Part shown: piece after piece, positions 36,589-45,710 of the stretch
How the letters are laid out: each line of letters begins with the position of its first letter
How positions within the stretch are numbered: the stretch's first letter is position 1
NCBI GenBank assembly: GCA_947500555.1
Contig: CANMSE010000003.1
Location: 744,001-808,000 of the forward strand
Reading direction: 5' to 3'
Length of the DNA: 64,000 bases
Source: an uncultured Fulvivirga sp.
GTDB taxonomy: Bacteria > Bacteroidota > Bacteroidia > Cytophagales > Cyclobacteriaceae
The notes under the pieces: model-generated
Seen by the model: only the letters and a program-made list of their open reading frames with translations
Told to the model about the DNA's origin: nothing
Databases searched by the model: none
Position numbers and translations under genes: made by a program

Positions 36589-37110
36589 ATGGCAAAAAAA
36601 CCTAAAAAAGTAAGTGAGTCATATGTAACAATGACCGAGCTTGTTCTTCCAAACGATACTAATACCTTGAATAACCTGATGGGTGGAAGACTGATGCATT
36701 GGATGGATATAGTATCAGCCATAGCCGCTCAGAAACATTCTAATAGAATAGTAGTTACAGCCTCTGTTGATAATGTGTCATTTGGTGAGCCCATTCAACT
36801 CGGGAATGTAGTAACACTAAAAGCCCAAGTTACTAGAGCTTTCAATTCATCTATGGAAGTTCGTATCGAAGTTGAGGCAGAAGATATTCCTAGTGGAAAA
36901 AAGTTCGAAAGTAATAGTGCATATTTTACCTTTGTTGCTGTTGATCAGTCTGGAAGACCCATTGACGTACCTGAAGCAATTCCTGAGACAAAGCAAGATC
37001 AGGAATACTACGATGGTGCATTAAGAAGAAGACAATTAAGGCTAGTTTTAGCGGGTAGAATGGATCCTGCTGATGCTAATGAGTTGAAGTCAATTTTCAA
37101 TTTGACTTAG
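36589..37110 (+). CDS. Acyl-CoA thioesterase (YciA/BFIT hotdog family)
   Basis: 173 residues of a single hotdog domain. The motif LNNLMGGRLMHWMDIVSAIAA with the conserved Asp, followed by VVTASVDNVSFGEPI, is the classic acyl-CoA hydrolase signature. The C-terminal helix is basic (LRRRQLRLVLAG). It hydrolyses acyl-CoA thioesters in the cytoplasm; chain preference unknown. It lies in a run with pcm and the next small gene (4-nt gap). Confidence 0.92.
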   Translation: MAKKPKKVSESYVTMTELVLPNDTNTLNNLMGGRLMHWMDIVSAIAAQKHSNRIVVTASVDNVSFGEPIQLGNVVTLKAQVTRAFNSSMEVRIEVEAEDIPSGKKFESNSAYFTFVAVDQSGRPIDVPEAIPETKQDQEYYDGALRRRQLRLVLAGRMDPADANELKSIFNLT

Positions 37111-37114
37111 AGCC

Positions 37115-37642
37115 ATGCCAGATAAAGAATTTTTAAGAGGGTTTATTGATAGTGACATTTATCTGATAAATGATGATGAAGTTCCGGAACAGAAACAAGA
37201 AGAAAAGGAAATCATTATCCCTGAGCGAGAAAATAGTTTTGTAGAAGAACCAGAATCAAACTATGAGCCAACAAAGTTGGTTTTTAGTGGGGGTAATGAT
37301 AAAGGTATTGCTGTTGTAATAAATGATCCAGAAACGGAATCAATAAATTTAGAAGATGAGACATTATTGTTGAAAATTCTTTCAGCAGTTAATTTATCAA
37401 TTAAAGATGTTGCAATAATTAATATAGCCAAGCAAAATAATACTGACCTTAATAAGATTTTGAGTTTACCCTGTACAAAAGGTATTATTTTCGATAGTTC
37501 GACCACACTGTTAAATTCTGATAAATATAGTCTTATGACTGAAGAAGGAGTATTCTTTAAAGCTAGTTCTCTTAGAGAAATTGCTAAAGATGTTAATGAG
37601 AAAAAACTTCTTTGGGAGACACTCAAAAAAGTATTTATATAA
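37115..37642 (+). CDS. Unknown protein with acidic linker and C-terminal alpha/beta domain
   Basis: 175 residues. Residues ~1-50 are acidic and low-complexity (EVPEQKQEEKEIIIPE). The remainder (~52-175) looks like one alpha/beta domain with KLVFSGGNDKGIAVVI, LSIKDVAIINIAK, a lone Cys in SLPCTKGIIFD, and a C-terminal helix ending LLWETLKKVFI. It resembles small conserved Bacteroidota proteins of unknown function. It is 4 nt after the thioesterase gene and followed by a terminator. No function proposed. Confidence 0.6.
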   Translation: MPDKEFLRGFIDSDIYLINDDEVPEQKQEEKEIIIPERENSFVEEPESNYEPTKLVFSGGNDKGIAVVINDPETESINLEDETLLLKILSAVNLSIKDVAIINIAKQNNTDLNKILSLPCTKGIIFDSSTTLLNSDKYSLMTEEGVFFKASSLREIAKDVNEKKLLWETLKKVFI

Positions 37643-37688
37643 TACTCCCGATTTACACTAATAAATTTTAAAATAAGCGTGGTTATTT

Positions 37689-37696
37689 TATCTTTG
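37689..37696 (+). promoter_or_regulatory. Candidate -7 box upstream of hppA
   Basis: TATCTTTG fits TAnnTTTG exactly and is followed by GCGC, as in many Bacteroidota promoters. I see no clear TTTG 19 nt upstream. The hairpin at 37710-37731 would lie inside the resulting leader. Confidence 0.4.
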
Positions 37697-37709
37697 CGCT
37701 GCTTTTAGC

Positions 37710-37731
37710 AAAAGGGCTTTGTGCCCTTTTT
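37710..37731 (+). terminator. Intrinsic terminator or leader hairpin before hppA
   Basis: AAAAGGGC (37710-37717) pairs with GCCCTTTTT (37723-37731) around a 5-nt loop, ending in a T-run. It lies 68 nt after the 37115-37642 gene and 40 nt before hppA. It either ends the upstream operon or, if the -7 box at 37689 is used, attenuates hppA. Confidence 0.7.
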
Positions 37732-37770
37732 CATTTTCATACAATTGACTTTAAAATAAATATTTGATCA

Positions 37771-40020
37771 ATGGATAATTTGATTTTCATACCAATCGGT
37801 TTAGCACTTGTAGGCCTGGCCTTTATGTTAGTAAAAATGGCTTGGGTTAAAAAACAAAGTGCCGGTAATGAAAAAATGCAGGAAATTTCGAAAAACATAA
37901 AGGAGGGTGCTCTGGCTTTTTTGAGCGCTGAGTATCGGTTGCTAGCCGTATTCGTGGTCATTGCATCAGTAGCCCTTTTTGGAATATCTTCTATCGTTGA
38001 AACTACTAGTTGGATGATAGTTCCCGCTTTTATAGTCGGGGCAATTTTTTCAGCGGTAGCCGGAAACATAGGAATGAGAATAGCTACTGAAGCTAATTCA
38101 AGAACAACTGAAGCCGCTAGAACCAGCTTACCGCAGGCTCTTAAAGTATCTTTTGGTGGTGGTACGGTTATGGGATTAGGTGTTGCAGGTCTTGCTGTCT
38201 TAGGTCTCAGTTTATTCTTCTTAATATTCGTCAGCACATTTATGGGAGCTGAAGGAACATTTTATACTAATATGACCATCGTATTGGAAGCTCTGGCAGG
38301 ATTTTCTTTGGGCGCTGAGTCAATTGCACTTTTTGCACGTGTTGGAGGAGGTATTTATACTAAAGCTGCTGATGTTGGTGCTGATCTTGTGGGTAAGGTT
38401 GAAGCAGGTATTCCTGAAGACGATCCAAGAAACCCGGCTACTATCGCTGATAACGTAGGAGATAACGTGGGAGATGTTGCTGGCATGGGTGCTGACTTGT
38501 TTGGATCTTATGTAGCCACAGTACTCGCCTCTATGGTATTGGGTAATTACATCATTAAAGATATGGCTGATGCTGGTGTTGTATTAGAAGCCTTTAACGG
38601 AATGGGGCCTATCCTACTTCCAATTATGATTGCCGGTGTAGGAATAATAGCTTCAATTTTGGGCACATTTTTAATTAATATAAAAGATAATCAAGCTAAA
38701 GAAGCTCAAGTGCAAAAAGCGCTTAATATAGGGAATATATCATCAATCTTAATCTCAGCAATAGCAGGATGGTTCTTAGTTGATTGGTTACTGCCTGAAA
38801 CCATTATGGGCATGAAATTCTTTGGTGAAGCTCCGAAAAACATTCCTAGCAGACACGTATTTTATGCTACTCTTGTAGGGCTAAGTGTTGGATATTTGAT
38901 TTCATATTTCACAGAGTACTACACAGCCCTTGGCAAAAAACCTGTTTTAGATATCGTAAAAAACTCATCAACAGGTGCCGCTACTAATATTATTGCCGGT
39001 TTGGCTACTGGTATGATTTCGACATTTTCTTCAGTTATCTTATTTGCCGTAGCTATTTGGGGGTCATATGAATTAGCAGGTTTTTATGGTGTTGCTATTG
39101 CTGCGTCTGCTATGATGGCAACAACTGCAATGCAATTGGCCATTGATGCCTTTGGACCTATTGCCGATAATGCCGGAGGTGTTGCTGAAATGAGCGAGCT
39201 TCCTGAAGAAGTAAGAGAAAGAACCGATATTTTAGATTCTGTTGGAAACACTACTGCTGCAGTTGGTAAAGGTTTCGCTATAGCTTCAGCTGCCTTAACA
39301 GCACTTGCATTATTTGCTGCTTACGTAACCTTCACCGGTATAGATGGTATTAATATTTTTAAAGCTGATGTATTAGCCGCCCTTTTTATTGGGGGTATGA
39401 TCCCAGTGGTATTTTCTGCGCTTGCAATGAAATCTGTTGGTAAAGCAGCCATGGAAATGGTAATGGAAGTAAGACGTCAATTCAAAGAAATACCTGGTAT
39501 CTTAGAAGGTACAGGAAAACCTGACTATGCTCGTTGTGTTGAAATTTCGACTAAAGCAGCATTGAAAGAAATGATGTTGCCTGGAGCACTGACAATAATA
39601 ACCCCAATAATTATAGGTTTTGCCATGGGCCCAGAAGCGCTTGGTGCTTATATGGCGGGGGTTGCTGTTTCTGGTGTTATGTGGGCTATTTTTCAAAACA
39701 ATGCCGGAGGCGCCTGGGATAACGCTAAAAAGTCTTTTGAAGCTGGTGTTCTCATCAACGGTGAAATGACTTACAAAGGGTCTGACGCTCATAAAGCGGC
39801 TGTCACAGGAGACACTGTAGGTGATCCATTCAAAGATACATCTGGCCCTTCTATGAACATTCTGATTAAACTCACGTGCTTGGTTGGGTTGGTAATCGCT
39901 CCTATTTTAGGAGAAATATATGGTGGAGCATCACATGGTGCTCATAAGGATCAAGTAGAACAGGCTGAAGTAATAAATCTGAATAAAGATTTAGAAGTTT
40001 TTACTGAGAAGGCCAATTAA
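37771..40020 (+). CDS. hppA: Membrane-bound ion-pumping pyrophosphatase, K+-dependent type
   Basis: 749 residues, about 16 membrane helices. It hydrolyses pyrophosphate to pump H+ and/or Na+ out of the cytoplasm. Pyrophosphate/Mg ligands are seen in [13 protein letters not shown] (201-213), EDDPRN, and [20 protein letters not shown] (~226-245); the C-terminal set includes [11 protein letters not shown]. The motif GNTTAA at 492-497 has Ala where K+-independent enzymes have Lys, so this is the K+-dependent class, which includes the Na+-transporting members. Ion specificity cannot be settled by eye. Own terminator downstream. Confidence 0.96.
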   Translation: MDNLIFIPIGLALVGLAFMLVKMAWVKKQSAGNEKMQEISKNIKEGALAFLSAEYRLLAVFVVIASVALFGISSIVETTSWMIVPAFIVGAIFSAVAGNIGMRIATEANSRTTEAARTSLPQALKVSFGGGTVMGLGVAGLAVLGLSLFFLIFVSTFMGAEGTFYTNMTIVLEALAGFSLGAESIALFARVGGGIYTKAADVGADLVGKVEAGIPEDDPRNPATIADNVGDNVGDVAGMGADLFGSYVATVLASMVLGNYIIKDMADAGVVLEAFNGMGPILLPIMIAGVGIIASILGTFLINIKDNQAKEAQVQKALNIGNISSILISAIAGWFLVDWLLPETIMGMKFFGEAPKNIPSRHVFYATLVGLSVGYLISYFTEYYTALGKKPVLDIVKNSSTGAATNIIAGLATGMISTFSSVILFAVAIWGSYELAGFYGVAIAASAMMATTAMQLAIDAFGPIADNAGGVAEMSELPEEVRERTDILDSVGNTTAAVGKGFAIASAALTALALFAAYVTFTGIDGINIFKADVLAALFIGGMIPVVFSALAMKSVGKAAMEMVMEVRRQFKEIPGILEGTGKPDYARCVEISTKAALKEMMLPGALTIITPIIIGFAMGPEALGAYMAGVAVSGVMWAIFQNNAGGAWDNAKKSFEAGVLINGEMTYKGSDAHKAAVTGDTVGDPFKDTSGPSMNILIKLTCLVGLVIAPILGEIYGGASHGAHKDQVEQAEVINLNKDLEVFTEKAN

Positions 40021-40039
40021 CTCATCTCTAAAAACACTG

Positions 40040-40078
40040 AAAGCCCTGATTCTACGCTTATAGAATCAGGGCTTTTTT
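40040..40078 (+). terminator. Intrinsic terminator of hppA
   Basis: A perfect 15-bp stem, AAAGCCCTGATTCTA (40040-40054) with TAGAATCAGGGCTTT (40061-40075), a 6-nt loop and a T-run to 40078. It lies 20 nt after the hppA stop. Confidence 0.95.
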
Positions 40079-40123
40079 AGTTTATTCTTAATTGAATATA
40101 TTTAACTCTTTTAGAAAAGGTTT

Positions 40124-40561
40124 ATGGAAAAATTGAAAATACTATTTACTGTAGTTTCCTTATTTATTTCCCTTGCTGGCTTAGCTCAAGAGGAAGTATT
40201 AGGTAAATGGAAAACAATTGATGATGAAACAGGTAAGGAAAAATCTGTGGTAGAGATCTTTAAAATAGATGATGAATATCGTGGTAAAATAGTCAAATTA
40301 CTGGATAAAGATATTAAAAACCCAGATCCTGTTTGCGATAAATGCCCTGAAGATGATCCAAGGTTCAATAAGAAGGTTATAGGTATGGAAATACTTAGAG
40401 GTTTGAAAAAAGATGGTTCTGAATATACCGGAGGCTCAGTATTAAAACCCGATGAGGGTAAAATTTATAAGTGTAAAATCTGGCTGGAAGATGACAAGCT
40501 TCATATAAGAGGATATTGGGGATTTTTCTACCGGACTCAGACATGGCTACCATACAACTAG
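40124..40561 (+). CDS. Secreted DUF2147 protein
   Basis: 145 residues with a signal peptide (MEKLKILF...LAGLAQ, ~22). The mature part matches DUF2147: an N-terminal VLGKWKTIDDETGKEKSVV, a CDKCPEDDPR pair of cysteines, MEILRGLKKDG and the C-terminal LHIRGYWGFFYRTQTWLP. The fold is calycin-like in related proteins. Exported to the periplasm or surface; function of the family is unknown. Monocistronic by layout, with hppA's terminator upstream and the sigma factor ~115 nt downstream. Confidence 0.85.
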   Translation: MEKLKILFTVVSLFISLAGLAQEEVLGKWKTIDDETGKEKSVVEIFKIDDEYRGKIVKLLDKDIKNPDPVCDKCPEDDPRFNKKVIGMEILRGLKKDGSEYTGGSVLKPDEGKIYKCKIWLEDDKLHIRGYWGFFYRTQTWLPYN

Positions 40562-40675
40562 ACACGTTTTTACGACCATTTAAATATCAAAACTGCATTA
40601 CAACTGACATTTCATATATACGCCTAGACAAATTGGTTACCAATAAGAATTCAGTTGTATAAAACGAAGAGCTCG

Positions 40676-41215
40676 ATGAACGAAAAAGAGATTTTTGAGA
40701 GAGTCTGCAAGGGAGATGAAAAAGCTCTTGAGTTACTGTATCAGAAATATTACCGAATGATGACCAAAATGGTTATCAAAAATAGCGGTACAGAGCAGGA
40801 AGCCAAAGATATTTACCAAGAAGCATTGGTAGTATTCTGGCAGAAGGCAGTGAGTGGTAAATTAGTGTTGACATCAAAAATCAGTACATACATTTACAGT
40901 ATTTGTCAAAATTTATGGAGAAAAGAGCTCGATAGAAAAAAAAGGCACTCTTCTGAACAGCGTGATTCAGCGGAATACCCTACTCACGATAAAGAGGAGC
41001 GTGCGAAATTAATTAATGAGTGTATTAACCAAATGGGTGATACATGTAGAAAAGTGCTAATGTATTATTATTTCGATGGACTGTCTATGCAGGACATTGC
41101 TGATAAGTTAGGCTTTGCTAATACAAATACTGCAAAGACCAAAAAATACAAATGCAAACAAAAGTTGGATGAATTAGTTAAAGCTCAGTATAGTGAGCAA
41201 GACTTTCTTGATTAA
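40676..41215 (+). CDS. ECF-type RNA polymerase sigma factor
   Basis: 179 residues from the ATG at 40676; a TTG at 40655 is in frame but less likely. Region 2 is seen at ~10-75 (ALELLYQKYYRMM; EAKDIYQEALVVFWQK) and region 4 at ~115-170 (CRKVLMYYYFDGLSMQDIADKLGF with a helix-turn-helix). It is followed by a membrane protein gene 5 nt away that is probably its regulator. The upstream 115 nt carry the small inverted repeat ATTGG-TTA-CCAAT at 40632-40644. Confidence 0.92.
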   Translation: MNEKEIFERVCKGDEKALELLYQKYYRMMTKMVIKNSGTEQEAKDIYQEALVVFWQKAVSGKLVLTSKISTYIYSICQNLWRKELDRKKRHSSEQRDSAEYPTHDKEERAKLINECINQMGDTCRKVLMYYYFDGLSMQDIADKLGFANTNTAKTKKYKCKQKLDELVKAQYSEQDFLD

Positions 41216-41220
41216 AGCCT

Positions 41221-42087
41221 ATGAGCAATAAAGAATTGTTGGATGCCTATTTTAATGGCGAAATGAACGAAGCTGAATCACTTGATTTTCTGAATCAAGT
41301 TGAGGATAATAACGTCTTAAAGCAAGAATTCAATTTCCAAAAGGAAATAGTTGAAGTAATTCAAAGTGTTCGGAAAGCGGAATTGAAGGCACGTCTAAAT
41401 AACGTAGTTGTAGGTGGCAGTGCAGCTGAAGGGTTCAGCGTTGGTAAGTTCGCAACTTTGGGAGGCATTATTGTTATTGCAGGTCTTTCTTACCTATACT
41501 TTTCTAATGACACAGATATGAGCGTTGAAACTGTTGAACCGAAAGCAATTTCAGAATCGTATGAAGAATACATTCCAACAGAAGACATTGAAGATGAAAC
41601 AGAAAAAGTAGAGGAACTTGCAGTTGACCCAGCTATGGAAGAAGCTATATTTGAAAAGGAAATAAGCGAAATCAATGATGACCAAGATGAAGTCAGTCAA
41701 CCTATTGTTACAGCTCCTAATATTCACAAACCAGAAGCAGTTGAACCTTTAGAGATTACGAATGAAGATGAAAATGAAGTAATCCCCGGTAGTGGTATTT
41801 CTTCAAATTCTATTCCTACATCTTCTTCTATAGATATCGAAATAGATGATTCACGAAAAAAATATTCCTTCCACTATCAAATGAAAGGTGGTAGACTTTA
41901 TTTGTTTGGAACTTTTGATAAAGGCCTGTATGAGATACTTGAATTCAATAGTGTAGAAGGCAAAATTCTGTTTCTATATTATAAAGAAAAATATTATGGT
42001 ATTAATAAGAATCAAAATGATATTACAGCTTTACAAGAAGTAACTGAGAGTTCCTTATTGGCTAAGCTAAAAGAAGCAAGAAAATAA
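41221..42087 (+). CDS. Membrane protein, probable anti-sigma factor
   Basis: 288 residues. An N-terminal helical, acidic segment (MSNKELLDAYFNGEMNEAES) resembles the cytoplasmic anti-sigma/zinc-less region; one membrane helix follows at ~77-95 (FATLGGIIVIAGLSYLYF). Residues ~96-210 are a long acidic low-complexity stretch, and the last ~75 form a small beta-rich domain (YSFHYQMKGGRLYLFG). The gene follows the sigma factor by 5 nt. Anti-sigma role is inferred from topology and position; no named anti-sigma domain is firmly visible. Confidence 0.68.
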   Translation: MSNKELLDAYFNGEMNEAESLDFLNQVEDNNVLKQEFNFQKEIVEVIQSVRKAELKARLNNVVVGGSAAEGFSVGKFATLGGIIVIAGLSYLYFSNDTDMSVETVEPKAISESYEEYIPTEDIEDETEKVEELAVDPAMEEAIFEKEISEINDDQDEVSQPIVTAPNIHKPEAVEPLEITNEDENEVIPGSGISSNSIPTSSSIDIEIDDSRKKYSFHYQMKGGRLYLFGTFDKGLYEILEFNSVEGKILFLYYKEKYYGINKNQNDITALQEVTESSLLAKLKEARK

Positions 42088-42111
42088 TAAATCCCTATAC
42101 ATTTAGTGTTT

Positions 42112-42152
42112 GACCCTTGAGCGTACCGCCTTTTGCTCAGGGGTCTTTTTTT
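42112..42152 (+). terminator. Intrinsic terminator of the sigma/anti-sigma unit
   Basis: GACCCTTGAGC (42112-42122) pairs with GCTCAGGGGTC (42135-42145), 11 bp with one G-U pair, followed by seven T. It lies 25 nt after the stop at 42087 and upstream of ftsX. Confidence 0.92.
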
Positions 42153-42200
42153 ATTCAGCTTCTGGTTAGTACAGAAAATAAATTACTAATTTTGATAGCG

Positions 42201-43100
42201 ATGGCTGAAAAAGAAGTAAGAGTAAGAAAAAAGAAGAAATTAGGGAGTTATCCATCGGTTAGTGTGATTTTCAGCATTACTCTTTCGCTTTTCATTATTG
42301 GTCTTTTTGGATTACTACTCCTTCATACCAATAAGCTATCTGAAATCATAAAAGACAATATTGAAATACAGGTATATCTTAATAAAGATATTACTCAGAA
42401 CCAGCGTATTCAAGTGTTGAAAACATTGTCGTCCAAAGACTATGTTCTGAAATCAGATGAAGAGGCTCAAATAAGTTTTGTTTCAAAAGAAACTGCTGAA
42501 AAAAAATTTATAGAGGAAACAGGTGAAGACTTTAAGGATTTTCTAGGCGAAAACCCCTTACGAGATGCTTATACTGTCAAAATTGCGTCAGACTTTCAAA
42601 ATGCTGAGAAACTAGGTGTAATAAAGCAGGACTTGGAGGAAATGAGTGCTGTATTTGAAGTGGCATACTCCGAAAATTTAGTTGACTCTATCAATAAAAA
42701 TATGACTAAAATTGGCCTATTGTTGCTGAGCTTTGCAAGCATCCTTTTGCTGGTGGTAGTTGTTCTGATCAATAATACCATTAAACTAGCTCTTTTTTCA
42801 CAACGATTCTTGATCAGAAGCATGCAGCTGGTAGGTGCTAAATCATCTTTTATCCAACGCCCATTTATTACCAGAGCCCTGCTTTATGGCTTGATTGGAG
42901 GAATTATAGCTTCAGGTATTTTATATAGTGTAATGCAATATGCAAATACCAAAGTTCAGGATTTATCAACCCTCCAGGAAATGAATAAAATTGTGATTCT
43001 TTACATTATTCTGATTGCCCTTGGCGGGTTTATAGGTTTAGCAAGCACATATAGAGCAGTCAAAAAGTATTTAAGACTATCACTTGACGAGTTATATTAA
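42201..43100 (+). CDS. ftsX: Cell division protein FtsX
   Basis: 299 residues from the ATG at 42201, where MAEKEVRVRKKKKLG gives the usual basic start; the frame open to 42117 runs back through the terminator hairpin and is not coding. Membrane helix ~22-44, a periplasmic domain (~45-175) with VSKETAEKKFIEETGEDF, then three C-terminal helices of the FtsX family. It acts with FtsE to activate peptidoglycan hydrolases at the division site; ftsE is not here. It starts the ftsX-DUF3098-uppP-truB-ribF run, an order I know from Bacteroidota. Confidence 0.9.
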   Translation: MAEKEVRVRKKKKLGSYPSVSVIFSITLSLFIIGLFGLLLLHTNKLSEIIKDNIEIQVYLNKDITQNQRIQVLKTLSSKDYVLKSDEEAQISFVSKETAEKKFIEETGEDFKDFLGENPLRDAYTVKIASDFQNAEKLGVIKQDLEEMSAVFEVAYSENLVDSINKNMTKIGLLLLSFASILLLVVVVLINNTIKLALFSQRFLIRSMQLVGAKSSFIQRPFITRALLYGLIGGIIASGILYSVMQYANTKVQDLSTLQEMNKIVILYIILIALGGFIGLASTYRAVKKYLRLSLDELY

Positions 43101-43107
43101 GCATAGT

Positions 43108-43317
43108 ATGGAAAAAAATAAAAATATGCCTTTTGGGAAAAAGAATTATAAAATTATGTTGCTAGGAATAACCCTGTTGGTTTCTGGTTTCGTAATAATG
43201 AGCTTGGATTCTGAACCATTTGGATTTGGTTTTCTAGGCCTTACCCTAGGGCCAATAATTGTAATGACTGGATTTATAGTAGAAATAGCAGCAATTCTAT
43301 ATAATCCTAAAAAATAG
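43108..43317 (+). CDS. DUF3098 small membrane protein
   Basis: 69 residues from the ATG at 43108. FGKKNYKIMLLGITLLVSGF and a second helix near LGPIIVMTGFIVEIAAIL match DUF3098, a two-helix Bacteroidota membrane protein. It sits 7 nt after ftsX and 1 nt before uppP, its usual position. Function unknown; a division or envelope link is suggested by constant company of ftsX. Confidence 0.9.
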   Translation: MEKNKNMPFGKKNYKIMLLGITLLVSGFVIMSLDSEPFGFGFLGLTLGPIIVMTGFIVEIAAILYNPKK

Positions 43318-43318
43318 C

Positions 43319-44113
43319 ATGACACTATTTGAGGCCTTATTACTTGGCATCATTCAAGGTTTAACTGAATTTCTTCCCGTCAGTAGTAGTGGACATTTAG
43401 AACTCGGTTCTTATTTTTTAAATATAGATACTGAAAACAACCTACTCTTTGCAATTATTGTTCATGGTGCAACCGCCCTGAGTACCATAGTAGTATTTAG
43501 AAAAACTATTCTGGAGTTAATAAAAGGCTTGTTTAAGTTTACATGGAATAAGGAAATGAAATTTATTTTAAAGATCCTATTATCAATGCTCCCGGTAGGG
43601 TTTATTGGTCTTTTTTTTGAGCAACAGATAGAGTCTTTCTTCTCGGGAAATATGATGCTGGTGGCCACAATGTTAGCTTTAACCGGACTTTTACTTCTTC
43701 TGACTAACTATGCAAAAAGTAAAACTGGAGAAGTAACTTTTGGCAAGTCAATTATTGTTGGAATTGCACAAGCTGTTGCTATAATGCCTGGAATATCAAG
43801 ATCAGGTGCTACTATTTCTACGGCTCTTCTTGTTGGTGTCAACAAGTCTGAGGCCGCCAGATTTTCATTCTTAATGGTGTTACCCCCTATTCTAGGTGCT
43901 GCCTTTTTGAAGTTTATAAGTTTTATTGAAGCACCAACTATCGTCAGTAGTATTGACCTTTCTGTACTAGCAGTTGGATTTATTGCCGCATTCGTCTCAG
44001 GCCTAGTTGCATGCAAATGGATGATAAATATTGTAAAAAAAGGAAAGCTCATATATTTCGCCTTTTACTGTTTTCTAATTTCAGGAATTGTGTTAATCTC
44101 GATCGTTATCTAA
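43319..44113 (+). CDS. uppP: Undecaprenyl-diphosphatase UppP (BacA)
   Basis: 264 residues, about eight membrane helices. It dephosphorylates undecaprenyl pyrophosphate to recycle the peptidoglycan and LPS lipid carrier. The two signature motifs are GLTEFLPVSSSGHLELG (N-terminal, residues ~14-30) and MPGISRSGATISTALL (~155-170). It gives mild bacitracin resistance in other bacteria. Its TAA overlaps the truB ATG by one base (TAATG). Confidence 0.97.
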   Translation: MTLFEALLLGIIQGLTEFLPVSSSGHLELGSYFLNIDTENNLLFAIIVHGATALSTIVVFRKTILELIKGLFKFTWNKEMKFILKILLSMLPVGFIGLFFEQQIESFFSGNMMLVATMLALTGLLLLLTNYAKSKTGEVTFGKSIIVGIAQAVAIMPGISRSGATISTALLVGVNKSEAARFSFLMVLPPILGAAFLKFISFIEAPTIVSSIDLSVLAVGFIAAFVSGLVACKWMINIVKKGKLIYFAFYCFLISGIVLISIVI

Positions 44114-44781
44114 TGGATCCAAATGCTAAACCGCAAGATCCTGGAACTGTAATTTTGGTTGATAAGCCAAGAACCTGGACCTCCTTTGACGTTGTTAAAA
44201 AGCTTCGTTACTGTTTGAAGGTCAAAAAAATTGGTCATGCCGGTACTCTTGACCCACTGGCAACCGGACTACTAGTTCTTTGCACTGGTAAAATGACCAA
44301 ACAAATAGAATCCTTTCAAGCTCAGGAGAAGGAGTATATTGGAAAATTTGTAATAGGTGCAACTACTCCTTCGTATGATCTTGAAACCGAGATTGAAAAC
44401 AAAGTAAATGTTGATCACATATCTGAATCGAATATATTAAAGGCGGTAGAATTACTGACTGGAGAAATTGAACAGACACCTCCTATATACTCTGCAGTCA
44501 AGGTTGATGGCAAGAGAGCGTATAAAGAGGCTCGTAAGGGGATAAACGTAGAGATCAAACCAAGAACAGTCAATGTGAGGGATTTCAGCATAACTAATCT
44601 AAACCTTCCAGAAATAGAATTTAAAATAGTTTGCTCCAAAGGTACTTATATAAGAAGTATAGCTCATGACCTAGGCCAGTCACTTGGAGTTGGTGCCTAT
44701 TTAGCTGAGCTTAGACGTACCAGAATTGGTAACTTTTCGATCGATTCGGCAAAAACCATTGAAGAACTAACATCGGAATGA
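44113..44781 (+). CDS. truB: tRNA pseudouridine(55) synthase TruB
   Basis: 222 residues from the ATG at 44113, which overlaps the uppP stop; a longer frame back to 44011 lies inside uppP. The catalytic Asp47 is in KIGHAGTLDPLATGLL, and KYIG-type and CSKGTYIRSIAHDLG motifs are present (EYIGKFVIGA). It makes pseudouridine 55 in the T loop of tRNAs. It overlaps ribF by ATGA, so both are cotranslated. Confidence 0.97.
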   Translation: MDPNAKPQDPGTVILVDKPRTWTSFDVVKKLRYCLKVKKIGHAGTLDPLATGLLVLCTGKMTKQIESFQAQEKEYIGKFVIGATTPSYDLETEIENKVNVDHISESNILKAVELLTGEIEQTPPIYSAVKVDGKRAYKEARKGINVEIKPRTVNVRDFSITNLNLPEIEFKIVCSKGTYIRSIAHDLGQSLGVGAYLAELRRTRIGNFSIDSAKTIEELTSE

Positions 44782-45707
44782 AAATCTATCACGGTATAGA
44801 AGATTTTAAACCCTTAGATTTTGCCGTAGTCACAAGCGGTACATTTGATGGTGTCCACTTTGGACACCAAACAATTCTGAAAAGAGTTACTCAAATAGCC
44901 AAAAAAAATAATGGTGAAAGTGTGCTTATTACATACTGGCCTCATCCCAGGTTAGTTTTATACCCTGATGATACCGACTTAAAACTTTTAAATACTTTCG
45001 AAGAAAAGGCTGAGCTCATTCGAGAACAGGGCATTGATCACTTACTGAGGATTCCCTTTACTAAAGAGTTTTCAAAGCTTAGCTCCGAAGAGTTTATCCA
45101 AAATATTTTAGTCCATTCCATTTCTACAAAGAAGCTTGTCATTGGTTACGATCACAGATTTGGAAATAACAGAGAGGGTCGCTTTGAACAGCTTAAAGCA
45201 AACTCAGCCAAATATGGGTTTGAAGTAGAAGAAATACCGAAACAGGAAATTGAGCATGTTGGAGTAAGTTCCACAAAAATACGCCAGGCGCTATTTGCCG
45301 GTGAAGTGGACAAAGCTTGTGATTTGCTTGGCAAAGAATATACCGTAAGTGGTAGAGTTGTAAAAGGCGAAAAGATTGGGCGAATGATTGGTTTTCCAAC
45401 TGCCAACCTTGAAGTAGATGCCGAACACAAACTTATTCCTGCCGATGGTGCCTATGCTGTTACAGCGCAAATTCAGAGTAAGGAATATAAGGCTATGCTA
45501 AATATTGGTATTCGCCCTACCGTAGGTGGAACGTCTAAAACAATAGAAGTTCATATCTTTGACTTTAATGATGATCTCTATGGAGAGAATGTTAAAGTGT
45601 CTTTCAGAAAAAGGCTTAGAGCAGAAAAAAAGTTTCCTGATGTGGAAGCTCTGAAAGAACAACTTACTGAGGATAGAAAGAATGCTCAAAAAATACTAAA
45701 TACTTAA
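44778..45707 (+). CDS. ribF: Bifunctional riboflavin kinase / FAD synthetase
   Basis: 309 residues, normal length. N-terminal nucleotidyltransferase (FAD synthetase) domain: VTSGTFDGVHFGHQTILKRV with the (H/G)xGH motif and a later SSTKIRQAL. C-terminal riboflavin kinase domain: GRMIGFPTANLEV, MLNIGIRPTVGG and HIFDFNDDLYG. It converts riboflavin to FMN and FAD. Overlaps truB by 4 nt; the coA-transferase gene starts 3 nt after its stop. Confidence 0.97.
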   Translation: MKIYHGIEDFKPLDFAVVTSGTFDGVHFGHQTILKRVTQIAKKNNGESVLITYWPHPRLVLYPDDTDLKLLNTFEEKAELIREQGIDHLLRIPFTKEFSKLSSEEFIQNILVHSISTKKLVIGYDHRFGNNREGRFEQLKANSAKYGFEVEEIPKQEIEHVGVSSTKIRQALFAGEVDKACDLLGKEYTVSGRVVKGEKIGRMIGFPTANLEVDAEHKLIPADGAYAVTAQIQSKEYKAMLNIGIRPTVGGTSKTIEVHIFDFNDDLYGENVKVSFRKRLRAEKKFPDVEALKEQLTEDRKNAQKILNT

Positions 45708-45710
45708 ACT

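Noticed and set aside
42117..42200. Upstream extension of ftsX
   Set aside because: The extension runs through an intrinsic terminator hairpin, and the ATG at 42201 gives the family's basic N-terminus.
44011..44112. Upstream extension of truB
   Set aside because: It would overlap uppP by about 100 nt, while the ATG at 44113 fits the family start and a TAATG overlap.
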